A DNA stretch of 25,912 nucleotides from assembly GCA_001247695.2 (NCBI GenBank), contig LGRX02012605.1, positions 1 to 25,912 of the forward strand, written 5' to 3'. Below the pieces are notes generated by a model. It saw only the letters and a program-made list of their open reading frames with translations, searched no databases and was not told where the DNA came from. The DNA is from Cymbomonas tetramitiformis. Its lineage: Eukaryota > Chlorophyta > Pyramimonadophyceae > Pyramimonadales > Pyramimonadaceae. Below, piece by piece: positions 1 through 8,538 of the stretch. The position numbers and the translations under genes were made by a program. Positions within the stretch are counted from its first letter, which is position 1, and each line of letters begins with the position of its first letter.

Positions 1-500
1 TTTTGGGTTTCACTATAAAATCGATATCTCGAGTTGCACCGGGATGCATCAGGCATATGATAGCTTCCTGCGTTCATATCACATGTATTTATCATTCCCA
101 TCGCTCAGCATCAGCTCATCTCGACCGGAACCGAAAATCTGTAGGGTATTTCATATTACGCGAAACTGCGGAAGCCATTGTGAGTTTCACTATGAAATCG
201 ATATCTATCGATGCACCGCGATGCGTCCTGCATATGATGGCTTCCTGAGCTCATAACACATGTATATATCATTTGCAATGCTCCGCATCAGCGCATAACG
301 ACCGGAACCGAAAATCCGTAGGGTATTTTATATTACGCGAAACTGCGGAAGCCATTGTGAGTTTCGCCATAAAATCGATATCTATCGATGCACCGCAATG
401 CAGACACTTATATCTATCATTCCAAGGAATGTGAATAAACCTGCTACGGTTTCCCAATAGACAGATTATGGGTTTCCCCTTAAAATTGATATCTCGGAAC
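1..500. repeat. 177-bp tandem satellite repeat, partial array
   Basis: The line GTTTCACTATRAAATCGAT followed by ATCTMTCGATGCACCG recurs at about 7, 183 and 360, giving a period of 176-177 bp. Each unit also carries GACCGGAACCGAAAATC and a GTAGGGTATTT block. A shortened, diverged start of a fourth unit (TTAAAATTGATATCTCGG) lies at about 480. Units are roughly 85-90% alike by eye. The array runs off the left edge of the window, so its true length is unknown. Frames read through it are not convincing genes. Confidence 0.85.
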
Positions 501-820
501 ACTGCTCAAAAAATAAATTCTCTCAGCTGAGTATTAAAGCTGACAAGGAATCATTTATCACTTGTTGAATATTAGTGGAGGTGATATACATGAATATTGT
601 GGTACGAGGAAGCTATGTGCTGAGCTGTGCATATATATGACGGGGTGTTCAAAATTCTTGAGGTGCTAAATTGGCAGAGAGGCATGGCAAACATATTTCA
701 GTGCAGGTATATTATTACACATCATTACAGGTCTAGTTTACTATGGTGTGCGATGCATGCACGTCTACTCCAAATACAATTATTTGCAGCACAACTCGAT
801 CTGTTTACTAGTCCCCTATT
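501..820. other. Anonymous AT-rich spacer
   Basis: There is no recognisable gene, RNA or repeat here. The sequence is AT-rich and lies between the satellite array and a more GC-rich block. A purine-rich GGAGGTG followed by ATG at about 580-592 looks like a bacterial ribosome site, but it is read as chance in this eukaryotic context. Confidence 0.5.
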
Positions 821-1183
821 TTAAAACATTAACCGTCGATGCCTACCAACTGCACGTACCAGCTCGCATCCTCGTGCTAGTTGTTTTCTATTACCGATCA
901 CTCTCCTCTTGAATTCACTCAGCGAAGGGTTCTTATTCACTCTCCGTTGATTGAAAACCGTCAGTGATGGGGCGTCAGATCTACGGGTACGTTTGGAAAC
1001 AACCTCCCCGTCCCTAAGCTTTTTAATGACTTGTGTGTCCCGCTTCTCATGTTTTCTGTTAGCCACATAGCCGTACATCCATGGTGGGTCCCGCCGGTTC
1101 TGCGGGGGACGTGGGATCGAAAACTCGAGTGCAGGCGTGTTCGTGCAGCAACTCTCCCCGACCTCGCTGTCTAAAGGTAACAT
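821..1183 (-). CDS. Uncertain hypothetical protein, basic, 120 codons
   Basis: An open frame of 120 codons on the minus strand in a locally GC-richer block. The predicted product is strongly basic (many Lys and Arg, for example KKLRDGEVVSKRTRR), with no domain I recognise, no signal peptide and no membrane segment. Its start overlaps the end of another minus-strand frame (1171-1455) by 13 bases, so the two could be exons or pieces of one broken gene. It may equally be a chance frame in repeat-flanked DNA. No function is proposed. Confidence 0.15.
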   Translation of the reverse strand: MLPLDSEVGESCCTNTPALEFSIPRPPQNRRDPPWMYGYVANRKHEKRDTQVIKKLRDGEVVSKRTRRSDAPSLTVFNQRRVNKNPSLSEFKRRVIGNRKQLARGCELVRAVGRHRRLMF

Positions 1184-1455
1184 TCACGCATGCAGTCAGG
1201 CACTATGCTAAGCTCTTTGTTGGGCAATGTGGTTCCGCGAGTGTCAGCAGATAAAATATCCGCATGTTCCGGTGACGCAGTGCCTGGAGGGACGGCTTGG
1301 GGCAAGGGCACAGTCGGCTCACGCACGAATCTTCGATAGTGTCTCTTCCGTTGTCTTCGGTCGTTGGAATTCTTCCCCCGCTTTGCCATACCTGCGCCCA
1401 AAAAGCTCCACGACAAACACAGGCTCATCGCGCTGGGAGCGCCAAGTGTCCGCAC
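1171..1455 (-). CDS. Uncertain hypothetical protein, 94 codons
   Basis: An open minus-strand frame just upstream of, and overlapping, the 821-1183 frame. After an internal Met at about residue 23 there is a basic stretch (AKRGKNSNDRRQRKRHYRR) that could be a nuclear-localisation-like patch, then a Pro-rich segment. No family is recognised. The neighbouring 74-bp minisatellite begins just beyond its start, and no promoter or splice signal stands out. A remnant of a host gene or a chance frame are both possible. Confidence 0.13.
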   Translation of the reverse strand: MRTLGAPSAMSLCLSWSFLGAGMAKRGKNSNDRRQRKRHYRRFVREPTVPLPQAVPPGTASPEHADILSADTRGTTLPNKELSIVPDCMRECYL

Positions 1456-1469
1456 GAATCAGATATCAA

Positions 1470-1846
1470 GAGAGAGTGTGATAGAAGTGAGTGTGATACG
1501 CAGTCTTTCTCGAGAGCGGAGGCCACAGGCCCACCAGCATCAAGAGAGTGTGTGATAGAAGTGAGTGTGATACGCAGTCTTTCTCGAGAGCGGAGGCCAC
1601 AGGCCCACCAGCATCAAGAGAGAGTGTGTGAGAAGTAAGTGAGATACGCAGTGCTTTCTCGAGCGCGGAGGCCATAGGCCCACCAGCATCAAGAGAGAGT
1701 GTGTGAGAAGTGAGCGTGATGCGTGGTAATTTCTCGAGCGCGGAGGCCACAGGCCCACCAGCATCGAGAGAGAGAGAGAGAGTGCGAGGACCACTAATGA
1801 GTGTGATAGGACTCTCTCGAGCGCGGAGGCCACAGGCCCACCAGCA
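1470..1846. repeat. 74-bp minisatellite, five units
   Basis: Five head-to-tail units of about 74 bp begin near 1470, 1543, 1617, 1692 and 1766. Each has a GAGAGAGTGTG start, a variable middle (GATACGCAGTCTTTCTCGAG in the first two) and the constant end GCGGAGGCCACAGGCCCACC plus AGCATC. The first two units are almost identical and the last is expanded by extra GA dinucleotides. The array ends exactly where the old LTR begins at 1847. Long minus-strand frames across it only reflect the repeat. Confidence 0.92.
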
Positions 1847-2083
1847 TGTCATGTCGTGTCATGTCATGTCATATGTTATAATGACATACAGTCGTCGAGT
1901 ATTGTCAGTACGGTCGATTATGACATGTACAGTCATAATGTCTGTCATCCACTCACCATGAGTGACATCTGTCATCGAGAGGCCGGGTACGGCATCTCGA
2001 TGGCGAAGCAAGACAAGTTCTTGAAGAACGAACTGTTCTGAGAGGACGCGTCTTCGCTTCAAGCATGAACTGAACAGCATGCG
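1847..2083 (+). mobile_element. Older, diverged LTR, left part (split by element A)
   Basis: This segment begins TGTCATGTC and parallels the first part of the LTR of element A: a GTCAT-pentamer tract, an ATAATGACA...CAGTACGGTCGATTATGACATG...TGTACAGTCAT block, then TGTCATCGAGAG, GGCGAAGCAA and TTCAAGCATG. It matches the LTR of A only loosely. It stops at ATGCG (2079-2083), the target duplicated by element A. The remainder of the same LTR resumes at 12412. It is therefore the left half of an old LTR that served as the landing site for A. Confidence 0.75.
2079..2083. repeat. Left target-site duplication ATGCG of element A
   Basis: ATGCG directly precedes the TG end of the left LTR and is repeated at 12407-12411 directly after the CA end of the right LTR. 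Five bases is the usual target duplication for LTR retroelements. Confidence 0.9.
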
Positions 2084-2095
2084 TGTCAGGGTTAT

Positions 2096-2165
2096 GACCG
2101 ATGACATATGTGTCATACATGTCATACCTGTCATACATGTCATGTCATGTCATGTCATGTCATAT
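2096..2165. repeat. GTCAT-pentamer tract in U3 of the left LTR
   Basis: Tandem GTCATACAT/GTCATACCT units run into repeated GTCAT pentamers. The right LTR has one more long unit and an interrupted pentamer run (GTCATGACAATGTCAT). Nearly all the length difference between the two LTRs is here. Confidence 0.9.
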
Positions 2166-2167
2166 AT

Positions 2168-2285
2168 TATTATGACAGTCGACAGTATGGTCGATCATGA
2201 CTGTACAGGTCGAGTCGCGTCATACATTTATGACAGTCGTCAGTACGGTCGACGATGACTGTACATGTCGCCAGATGATTATGTC
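2168..2285. repeat. Duplicated 59-bp palindromic units in U3
   Basis: Two units share TTATGACAGTCG...CAGTAYGGTCGA...ATGACTGTACA, starting near 2168 and 2227. Each unit has inverted ACAGTC/GACTGT halves. A third, diverged version lies in the older LTR at about 1879-1945. The layout resembles repeated enhancer or protein-binding sites, but the binding factor is unknown. Confidence 0.75.
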
Positions 2286-2463
2286 ATATCATCAGGCATC
2301 CCTGTCATCGAGAGTTCGTATGATTGAACTCGAAGATGGCAAAGCAAAGATACATCTTGGAAACAAACCAAGAACCATCTTTAGCTTTCAGCATGCGCAG
2401 AACTCGCATGTGCGGCATGAACGAACTAGTCGTTACTACCATGCTGGTCGTTCAACCTACGTC

Positions 2464-2522
2464 TCGGGTTCACAACCCAATGGCGGTACCATCTAAGATG
2501 ATGGGTGACGTAGGTATAAAAG
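2464..2522 (+). promoter_or_regulatory. LTR core promoter of element A: hairpin, TGACGT motif and TATA box
   Basis: TATAAAAG lies at 2515-2522, with TGACGT, a bZIP/CRE-like site, six bases upstream (TGACGTAGGTATAAAAG). The inverted repeat GGGTTcacAACCC lies about 40 bases upstream. Transcription would start roughly 25-30 bp downstream, near 2545, which would define the U3/R border. The hairpin and the following ATGGYGGTA are kept in the older LTR (about 12466), whereas the older TATA position reads GGTATACGAG and appears decayed. The identical copy in the right LTR has its TATA box at 12251-12258. Confidence 0.7.
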
Positions 2523-2670
2523 TGAGGAAGCGTTGTGCTTCAGCAGATCCTCTTACAGAGACTGCACTCACAAACCCGCTCATCCGTTCACCTGCATTGC
2601 TGTCCAACTTTGCAGTGTTTCATTGTATATTGATAATATATTCACGGCGCTTGTATCTACAGCCGTATCA

Positions 2671-2690
2671 GTGGTATTCTAAAAGTCGTC
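2671..2690 (+). other. Candidate primer-binding site of element A
   Basis: GTGGTATTCTAAAAG follows the LTR end directly, and the TGG needed to pair with the CCA end of a tRNA begins one base after the LTR. The older relative has GTGGTTATTCT at the same place (12653). The exact tRNA cannot be named: only TGGTAT agrees with the initiator-Met 3' end, and the following bases do not. Confidence 0.5.
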
Positions 2691-4440
2691 AAGGCACGAT
2701 ACTCGAGAACTCAAGTGGGTGCAGTGATAGACGTAGCATATTTAATATTGTTCGCAGGTTGCAGGAGGCGCACATACGACAGCGCTCGCATAAAATTGAA
2801 TATCTGCAGCCCGAATAATATACGTTCGCATATCGACAGCGCAGAAATTGCGCGAGAAGATTTTCCGCAGCACACTCTCAGAAACAGCTGATCGCACATA
2901 TACGCGATAAGGTGTGCATATGACATATATCGGCGCAGCAATGAAATGTACACGATAAATGGTTCGCGGATATATGCATGTTCGCAGATGCGATAAATCA
3001 TCGGCAAAATCGTTTCCGCGCGGAAAATCATCAGCGCAGTATCGCAATTTTCATGATTGCGCTGAATTGCTTTTTGTACGGCCTCACATATGTTGATGCG
3101 CGATGATCACTAAATTGCAGATGGCAGCATGCGCGATGGTCGCATACTGCGCGATGGTCACATATTTTGCAGAAGTTGATCGCAGCATGCGCGCGCTTGC
3201 AAGAATCACGTTCGAAAATTGTCTAGAATAATATATGACATAGTGGTCATCGACAGAATTTTGATTTGTACACATGTCAGCGCTCGTATCATATGCTGAT
3301 GAATGGCAACGACAATTCATACTTTTCATCAGCAGCGCGCTCGCATTTGTATACAACGTACATCAGCGATTTTTGCAAATCATCTCTACGCACTGTTTAC
3401 AATCACTGCGTGCAATGATGTATGGCCTGTCAGCATAATATATACCTTTCATGATTTCATAAAATGCGAGGAATGCTCGATTTTAGCACGTACAGTTTTA
3501 ATGTGTCTACATGCAGTGAGAAGCACACATGTGTACGCGCGATGAAATCATATGCAGAATGATTGTATATATGCAGGAATGCTAAGAGCACATGATCGCT
3601 ATGCTGTGGATACATACTGCTGTGAATGCCTTATTATCATACTGCAGCAGATTCCAATGTTCTGATGACCACACAAATACTTTTGATCATCAGCATTATA
3701 CTTATCAGCAGCACAATGATCTGTGCACAATATGTGTGTGCAGATCAGCACACACACACATACACTCATTTCACTTACAGCAATCATTAATACACAGTGC
3801 ATATACTTCTATATCATGCACACATCTTATGCTGAATGATTGCAATGTTGTAAATGGTACATACTTTATTATACTGTACAGCTTGATCACGATAACAGCT
3901 GTAGTACATAGAGCATAAGCATATTGCAGTGAATGCTAGTCTATATTCGAATCCATGTTGCAAAGGGTGCCTGACAGTAATCACAACACCATAATTAGTT
4001 TGTCGTGCCCTGGTGGAGCCGAGATGCTCTCCAGGTAACATGTACATTCTATGGTGGATTACTTGAAGGAATGCTCACCTGAGCTTCATGTAAAATCTAT
4101 CAGCAACTCATCACGTAATGAGATTATCATGGAATTACAACAATCCCTAAACTATATATATCATGTTAGATGTAATCAGTACGTGGTATGCTGACAATCT
4201 GCATGATAGGTTGTTAGGATATTGTGATATCCATAAAGATCTTGCAAAGTGTGTGCAAGTAAACACACACACTAGTACTAATCAGCACAATACACTGCAC
4301 AAATACTAACATTCATTATACATGTTGACAATACACTGACTCCAAGTGTAATGATCAAGTATTGTATCAATACATAATACATAGATACCATTTTCCAAAC
4401 ACATGTGCGTGGAAAATGTCAGTGATTGCGATAGATAAGG
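2691..4440 (+). other. Element A interior, 5' non-coding region with short CGCA- and TGATCA-rich repeats
   Basis: No gene is visible. The first 700 bp are rich in CGCA, TCAGC and TGCGCGAT words, and the next kilobase in TGCAG, GATCA and CACACA words. The same two-part style follows the older LTR at 12653-13860, including a shared block CTTGATCACGATAACAGYTG (3884 here, 13778 there). That the two related elements share this non-coding leader suggests it is an ancestral part of the family rather than decayed coding sequence. Only frames of about 110 codons or fewer occur, with no recognised motif. Confidence 0.6.
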
Positions 4441-4890
4441 GAGCAGGATAAGACAAGATGCTGTAGGGCTGGATGGAGTTATCTCCAGACCCGAAGGCAA
4501 GATACTGCACCCATTAAACAGCTGGTAACTGTTGGGTGCAGTCCACTCGTCATTCCACACACTATCGCTGGAGCAACATCAATATCTACATTGCATTCTG
4601 ACAGTTGATACAGATGATCACTTCACATGCATGTACCAACTCAGATCAGCAACCATACATGAATTGACAAAAGGTGGTTGTGGACGTACACACACACAAA
4701 CATTGTGTTGTGTAAAAACTGCTCAGATTATATCTAGCAGTGTCCAGATGTATTTGAACATAGAGATATCACTTGATATACTCGTTGTATACATCCAAAT
4801 ATATCTTAGGATCTGACACAACTGTGAATTCATTTACAGTTGATTTATCTTAAATATCACCAGAGAGTGCATTTGCCTCCATGAGTTTCA
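4441..4890. repeat. Internal diverged repeat of element A, copy 1
   Basis: Shares several blocks in order with 6155-6590: GGAYAAG, GCTGTA(A/G)G, CTGGATGRWRT, GAAGGCA, AACAGCTG(G/A)TAACTGTTGGG, and near the end TCACCAGAGAG(T/A)GCATT. Copy 1 is interrupted by stops in all plausible frames. Together the copies show that part of the interior of A arose by duplication. Confidence 0.6.
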
Positions 4891-5671
4891 ATCAGAAAAA
4901 CCCACATTACATGTTCACTATACATGTTGATTTTTTGAGATATTCACTGTTGTGCCATGAAAAATATCATGTGCAAAAGTGAAGAATGTTGCAATATTTC
5001 TGTAGCTTGCAACACACACACACACACTGAGATATGATATATATATTATCCGAAACATGGCTGAAAAAGGCTGTAAAATCGGTGAAAAATGCTGGCGATA
5101 AATTTCAAAACTGAAATTTCGACCTCATTTTATTTCAAATAATATTTTAATACCTATTGAGGTATGTGAAAATCACAACAACCATGGTCATATCTCGTGT
5201 AACACCCTAGATATTAGGTGTGTAATATATAGGGGTGAACATATTGGCTGTAACGAGAAATCGGTCAAAATACAATACGTGTAATCTTTTGCAAATTCGG
5301 GATTGATTTTTTTGCTATAATGGATATTTATCTATCAAATAACAATCCCTGAAAGACATAACACGTGTAACACCCTGTAACACCCTAATATTTGAATGTG
5401 TGTGTCAGGGGTGTAACATACCCTCTGAAAATCACTTAACATTCACTTAGGTATTGAATGCAGTTTTGCTTAAAAATCTTTGCAAAAACATTATACTGCT
5501 TATTTTTTACCTGTATTAGGGTTACTGATATCAAGTAACACCCTAAACACTGTATTGAGTAACAGGGTCACTGTAACTATATATGCTCTAAAATGCCAGT
5601 TTTATTTCGTAAAACTTCGTTTTTTGGTATTATTATATCATGCTAAATCATCATAGACATGATAATACTAT
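4891..5671. repeat. AT-rich segment with repeated GTAACACCCT motif
   Basis: GTAACACCCT, often as GTGTAACACCCT, occurs at 5199, 5367, 5377 and 5535. Inverted forms occur at 5407 (AGGGGTGTAAC) and 5517 (TTAGGGTTAC). The pair at 5516-5546 forms an imperfect hairpin: TTAGGGTTACT, loop, AAGTAACACCCTAA. The surrounding 600 bp are distinctly more AT-rich than the rest of element A, with no open frames. It could be a small foreign insertion, but no clean terminal repeat or target duplication is visible. Confidence 0.55.
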
Positions 5672-5714
5672 GGGCAACAACCCAAGAACTGTTAAGCAAC
5701 AACCCTAAAACTGT
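5672..5714 (+). repeat. Dispersed 20-bp hairpin motif, first (doubled) occurrence
   Basis: GGGCAACAACCCAAGAACTG is followed by a weaker second copy (GCAACAACCCTAAAACTGT). It belongs to the GGGCTGCAWCCCRAGAACTG family found at 7043, 9309, 10700-10803 and 11607. A polypurine-like tract (AAGGGGGAGAAGGTGG) follows at 5785-5800. Confidence 0.6.
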
Positions 5715-5784
5715 ATGAGCTACTTGCAAGCTATAAGCTATACGGTATTTAGGCAACTGACTGCCTATGTGTTCACACTTCCTC

Positions 5785-5800
5785 AAGGGGGAGAAGGTGG
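5785..5800 (+). other. Internal polypurine-like tract 1
   Basis: AAGGGGGAGAAGGTGG preceded by CACTTCCTC. Its upstream context matches that of the tract at 7165-7179 (CACTTCCTTGAGGGGGG). Similar tracts at 9545-9559 and 11296-11311 precede the true tract at the right LTR (11793-11804). They may be extra plus-strand priming sites, which is an inference. Confidence 0.4.
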
Positions 5801-6154
5801 ATAGGATTGCATACATATCCATTTCATATTCCGATCTGGTGATTTCTGATGGATTGCTTTTGACAAAACCACCATCCACAAGTAACGTTGAAATTTGTAC
5901 AACGTTAAATCCTCCATCACTAATAAAGTGTAAACTCAGATGGGAAACTATATTCCAATGACTATAAGTTGACTCTTGCTCAGCATTTACATTCTCGAGT
6001 AAGTTTAGAATGCTGAACTATATACATAACATATAACCTGACACCATGCTTAATTGCATTTTCTGGATCAGAAGATAATAGTTATATAATGTATATATGT
6101 ATATATATGTCCCACCTGATACACTTTGGCACTATAGCCGTACATAAGAGTGGG

Positions 6155-6590
6155 AAGGACAAGTGTATCGCTGTAAGACTGGATGATATAGTCCCAGTGC
6201 TGAAGGCAGAACGTGGCACCAGAATAACAGCTGATAACTGTTGGGAGACCACCATTCAAGACCTTCCGAGCATAACTTCCTTGTCCTGAGATGCAAGTGA
6301 ATTGTTCATAATATATTGACATCACATAAAAGCATTCTGATAAAAACCCTATATATCCATGTGAGTTGTCATCACTACAAATGACATAGGTTTTGAATCG
6401 TCGAAATGAGTACAACTCCGATGTATTCATCAGTACAGAATAGCTGTTGCGACTATTCCTCCGGCTGAATTGCAATCATTCACAATCCCTGTACATTCCG
6501 GTGACAAAATATTGCACTGGACTGATCACTACATTGGCATAATCTGTGATATATAAGTCACCAGAGAGAGCATTGCAATCAGCACAATGC
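6155..6590. repeat. Internal diverged repeat of element A, copy 2
   Basis: Counterpart of 4441-4890, about 1.7 kb downstream. Here one plus-strand frame stays open for 66 codons (6089-6289), with a fairly protein-like stretch near KSGKDKCIAVRLDDIVPVL. Copy 1 has stops in that frame and no family is recognised, so it is not called as a gene. Confidence 0.55.
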
Positions 6591-7042
6591 TATCTATACT
6601 CACAAAGATGAGTAACATATATTCTCAGATGTAATAAATAGAGGCACAATGTGACCTACGCTAAAATCGCGTATGCTCGGGCACTGTATTGTGACTTGCG
6701 CTAAGATCGTGTATGCATGGACACAACATGACTCGTGCCAATGACGTGGACATATTTTATGCCACGACATCACATCTGAAATCAATAAATCACTCAGAGA
6801 GAAGGTGTTGACATCAGTATAGCACCATTATACATATAGTCATGAGGATTTTAAAGAAGACATAGTCTCTCCGATATTGACAAACATGGTACATATATAT
6901 ATATATCCATGCTCTCTGATCATATATTTGATATCCCACAGCATACGATGATGGTAATAGCAAACCACTTCGCTGGAGGGTAGTGTTGTATTTTATACAC
7001 ACATGCATGGGCACTATATGACCCACGCTATGACGTGAATTC

Positions 7043-7066
7043 GGGCTGCATCCCGAGATGCACTGC
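7043..7066 (+). repeat. Dispersed hairpin motif, second occurrence
   Basis: GGGCTGCATCCCGAGATGCACTGC matches the family consensus, with a four-base insertion before the final CTG. A purine tract follows about 100 bases later (7165-7179). Confidence 0.6.
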
Positions 7067-7164
7067 TATCCAGCTTCATAGAAAGCTTCCACGTCATCAC
7101 ATAGAGGTCGGACCTCTGTTGTATTTGAACGGCGCTTGACAACCGCCTAGCAATACACTTCCTT

Positions 7165-7179
7165 GAGGGGGGAAGATGG
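7165..7179 (+). other. Internal polypurine-like tract 2
   Basis: GAGGGGGGAAGATGG preceded by ACACTTCCTT, like the tract at 5785-5800. Confidence 0.4.
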
Positions 7180-7297
7180 TAAGCTAGAAATACAACTAAA
7201 AACTAAATAAATAATAAAGACAAATAATAAACAATTATGGTAAGCTAGAAATACAACTAAAAACTAAATAAATAATAAAGACAAATAATAAACAATT
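7176..7297. repeat. Perfect tandem duplication of 61 bp
   Basis: The AT-rich unit that begins ATGGTAAGCTAGAAATACAA and ends AAACAATT occurs twice in a row (7176-7236 and 7237-7297) without a single difference. It must be recent or kept uniform. It begins at the end of purine tract 2. Confidence 0.95.
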
Positions 7298-8043
7298 AAG
7301 TTGCATCATGTTTTTGTTTTGGTAAGCCTGACTATATACAGTCAAACCATGCAGAACTCCATGAAGTTGACACATACATCAGCCATGACATACATATGAG
7401 CTTGATTTTGAAGACCTAGACATTGTATACATCTGGTCTAGCATGTATCCAGACTAGAATTGTATATTGACACGGTGCAAGCACTATAGCCTCTGCCACC
7501 GATGATCATTGAAAAGGGCAACCATTCTTGATATTTCATACATATCATCTGATTGGATCATTAAAGGTGTCAAGATTACTCAATGCAATATGCAGGCCAC
7601 GGCCTGAGTACAACACCTAGAAAGGTCAAAGCCACTGAGCTAACCAATGTAGCATAAATGCTAGCTGCCCTTGAAGGCTATACAATAAGCCTATTGCCCT
7701 TATGTCTTGACATGTATCCGTGTATTGGCATCTCCTTGAGGTAATTATACCTACTGAATGAGCCATACCAGCCATCTTGTCTTCATTGATCATTACATAT
7801 CTGATCATATCGCCATTGAGCAATGCCTATTCTGTGAGATTATATATCACGAGGCATTTTATTAGTGCACATTAAACAATTGTAGTGCAACAAAGATCAT
7901 CAGCTCTCCATCATACCAAAAGGTTGAATTGTTGTCAATTGATTTTTCGACACCATTTCTCAAAGGTCTATTCATCATAAAAGACAGAGTCTGTGCAATC
8001 ATGGCTATTCAGCTTCCGACATAGCTGCATAGCTATTTAGCTT

Positions 8044-8538
8044 ATGACCCAACCGTTGTTAAACAGCCTCCATGCTATATGGCTGAAAAATGGTAAGCAA
8101 TCTCTTCGGTCATTCTTGGGCATAAAGCAATCAAGCACAGCCAATCCAGGATGTTTATCCCAAAATTCTCTTCGAATTATTCATATCTTCTATGTGTCAT
8201 ATGAAACAACCAATATACCACCCTATGATGAAAGTCATCTCCTTCAGTGGTGATTTTGCATAGTGACTTTCTTGCTGTTTATTTTCTTCTCATGCTACAG
8301 GTCTGCTGCATCCCTGTGTGATTCGTCCTCGATGAAAGAACAAGACATGTTGAAGCCAGTTTTGCTTTTGGATGAAGAAAGCTCAGAAGATGAAGTTACC
8401 AGCAAGTTTCGTAGCCGGTACAACGTTCCGGATGTAGCAGTAGCAAAGAGGCGCTTGCAGAATAAGAAAAACGCTGAGCGTGATGCCAAAAGACGTAAGA
8501 GACAATGTCCTCAGTGGATGTTGGATAGTCAATGGTAG
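8044..8538 (+). CDS. Possible small two-exon accessory gene in element A
   Basis: Two plus-strand frames (8044-8253 and 8263-8538) adjoin a plausible short intron: GTGATTTT at about 8250 to a pyrimidine-rich TTCTCATGCTACAG ending at 8300. The second frame encodes an acidic patch (DEESSEDE) followed by a basic tail with KRRLQNKKNAERDAKRRKR and then a Trp-containing end, a layout typical of nuclear or nucleic-acid-binding proteins. No domain is recognised and it does not resemble gag or pol. Its composition makes it the best coding candidate in the 9-kb interior of A. The intron would be only about 50 bp, and the first frame has little coding character. It may be an accessory gene, a captured host exon or chance. 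Confidence 0.3.

Larger units (their letters stand above)
2084..2670 (+). repeat. Left LTR of element A (587 bp)
   Basis: Starts TGTCAGGGTTATGACC and ends CAGCCGTATCA. It contains a GTCAT-pentamer tract (2096-2165), two 59-bp half-palindromic units (2168-2285), a conserved hairpin TCGGGTTCACAACCC (2464-2478), a TGACGT motif and a TATAAAAG box. The right LTR is 15 bp longer because of extra copies in the pentamer tract. Confidence 0.95.
5801..8043. other. Element A interior, middle non-coding region
   Basis: No convincing gene. It holds the second internal repeat copy (6155-6590), three or four short degenerate repeats around 6649-6760 and 7014 (TGTGACYTRCGCTAARATCG type), a hairpin motif at 7043, a purine tract at 7165-7179 and a perfect 61-bp tandem duplication at 7176-7297. 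Short frames lack known motifs. Confidence 0.55.

Noticed and set aside
576..620. GGAGGTGATATACATG, a perfect-looking bacterial ribosome-binding site and start
   Set aside because: The frame after it is short, and the window is clearly eukaryotic (spliced gene, LTR elements).
1466..1852. Minus-strand frames of 97-128 codons with repeated Gly-Leu-Trp-Pro-Pro words
   Set aside because: They are produced by the 74-bp minisatellite read in an open frame; unit length is not a multiple of three, so the repeat drifts between frames.
1600..2160. Possible CRISPR-like array from regularly spaced GTCAT words
   Set aside because: Pentamers are contiguous with no unique spacers, and they lie in LTR sequence of a eukaryote.
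2324..2818. 164-codon plus-strand frame across LTR A
   Set aside because: It runs over the LTR promoter and boundary, and its counterpart in the right LTR is cut differently. No motif; a chance frame.
3930..3960. TATTCGAATCC, a tRNA B-box-like sequence
   Set aside because: No A box at the proper distance and no cloverleaf can be drawn.
6089..6289. 66-codon frame with a protein-like core, possibly a transposase fragment
   Set aside because: The duplicate at 4441-4560 has stops in the same frame, and no transposase signature can be found. Kept only as part of the repeat description.
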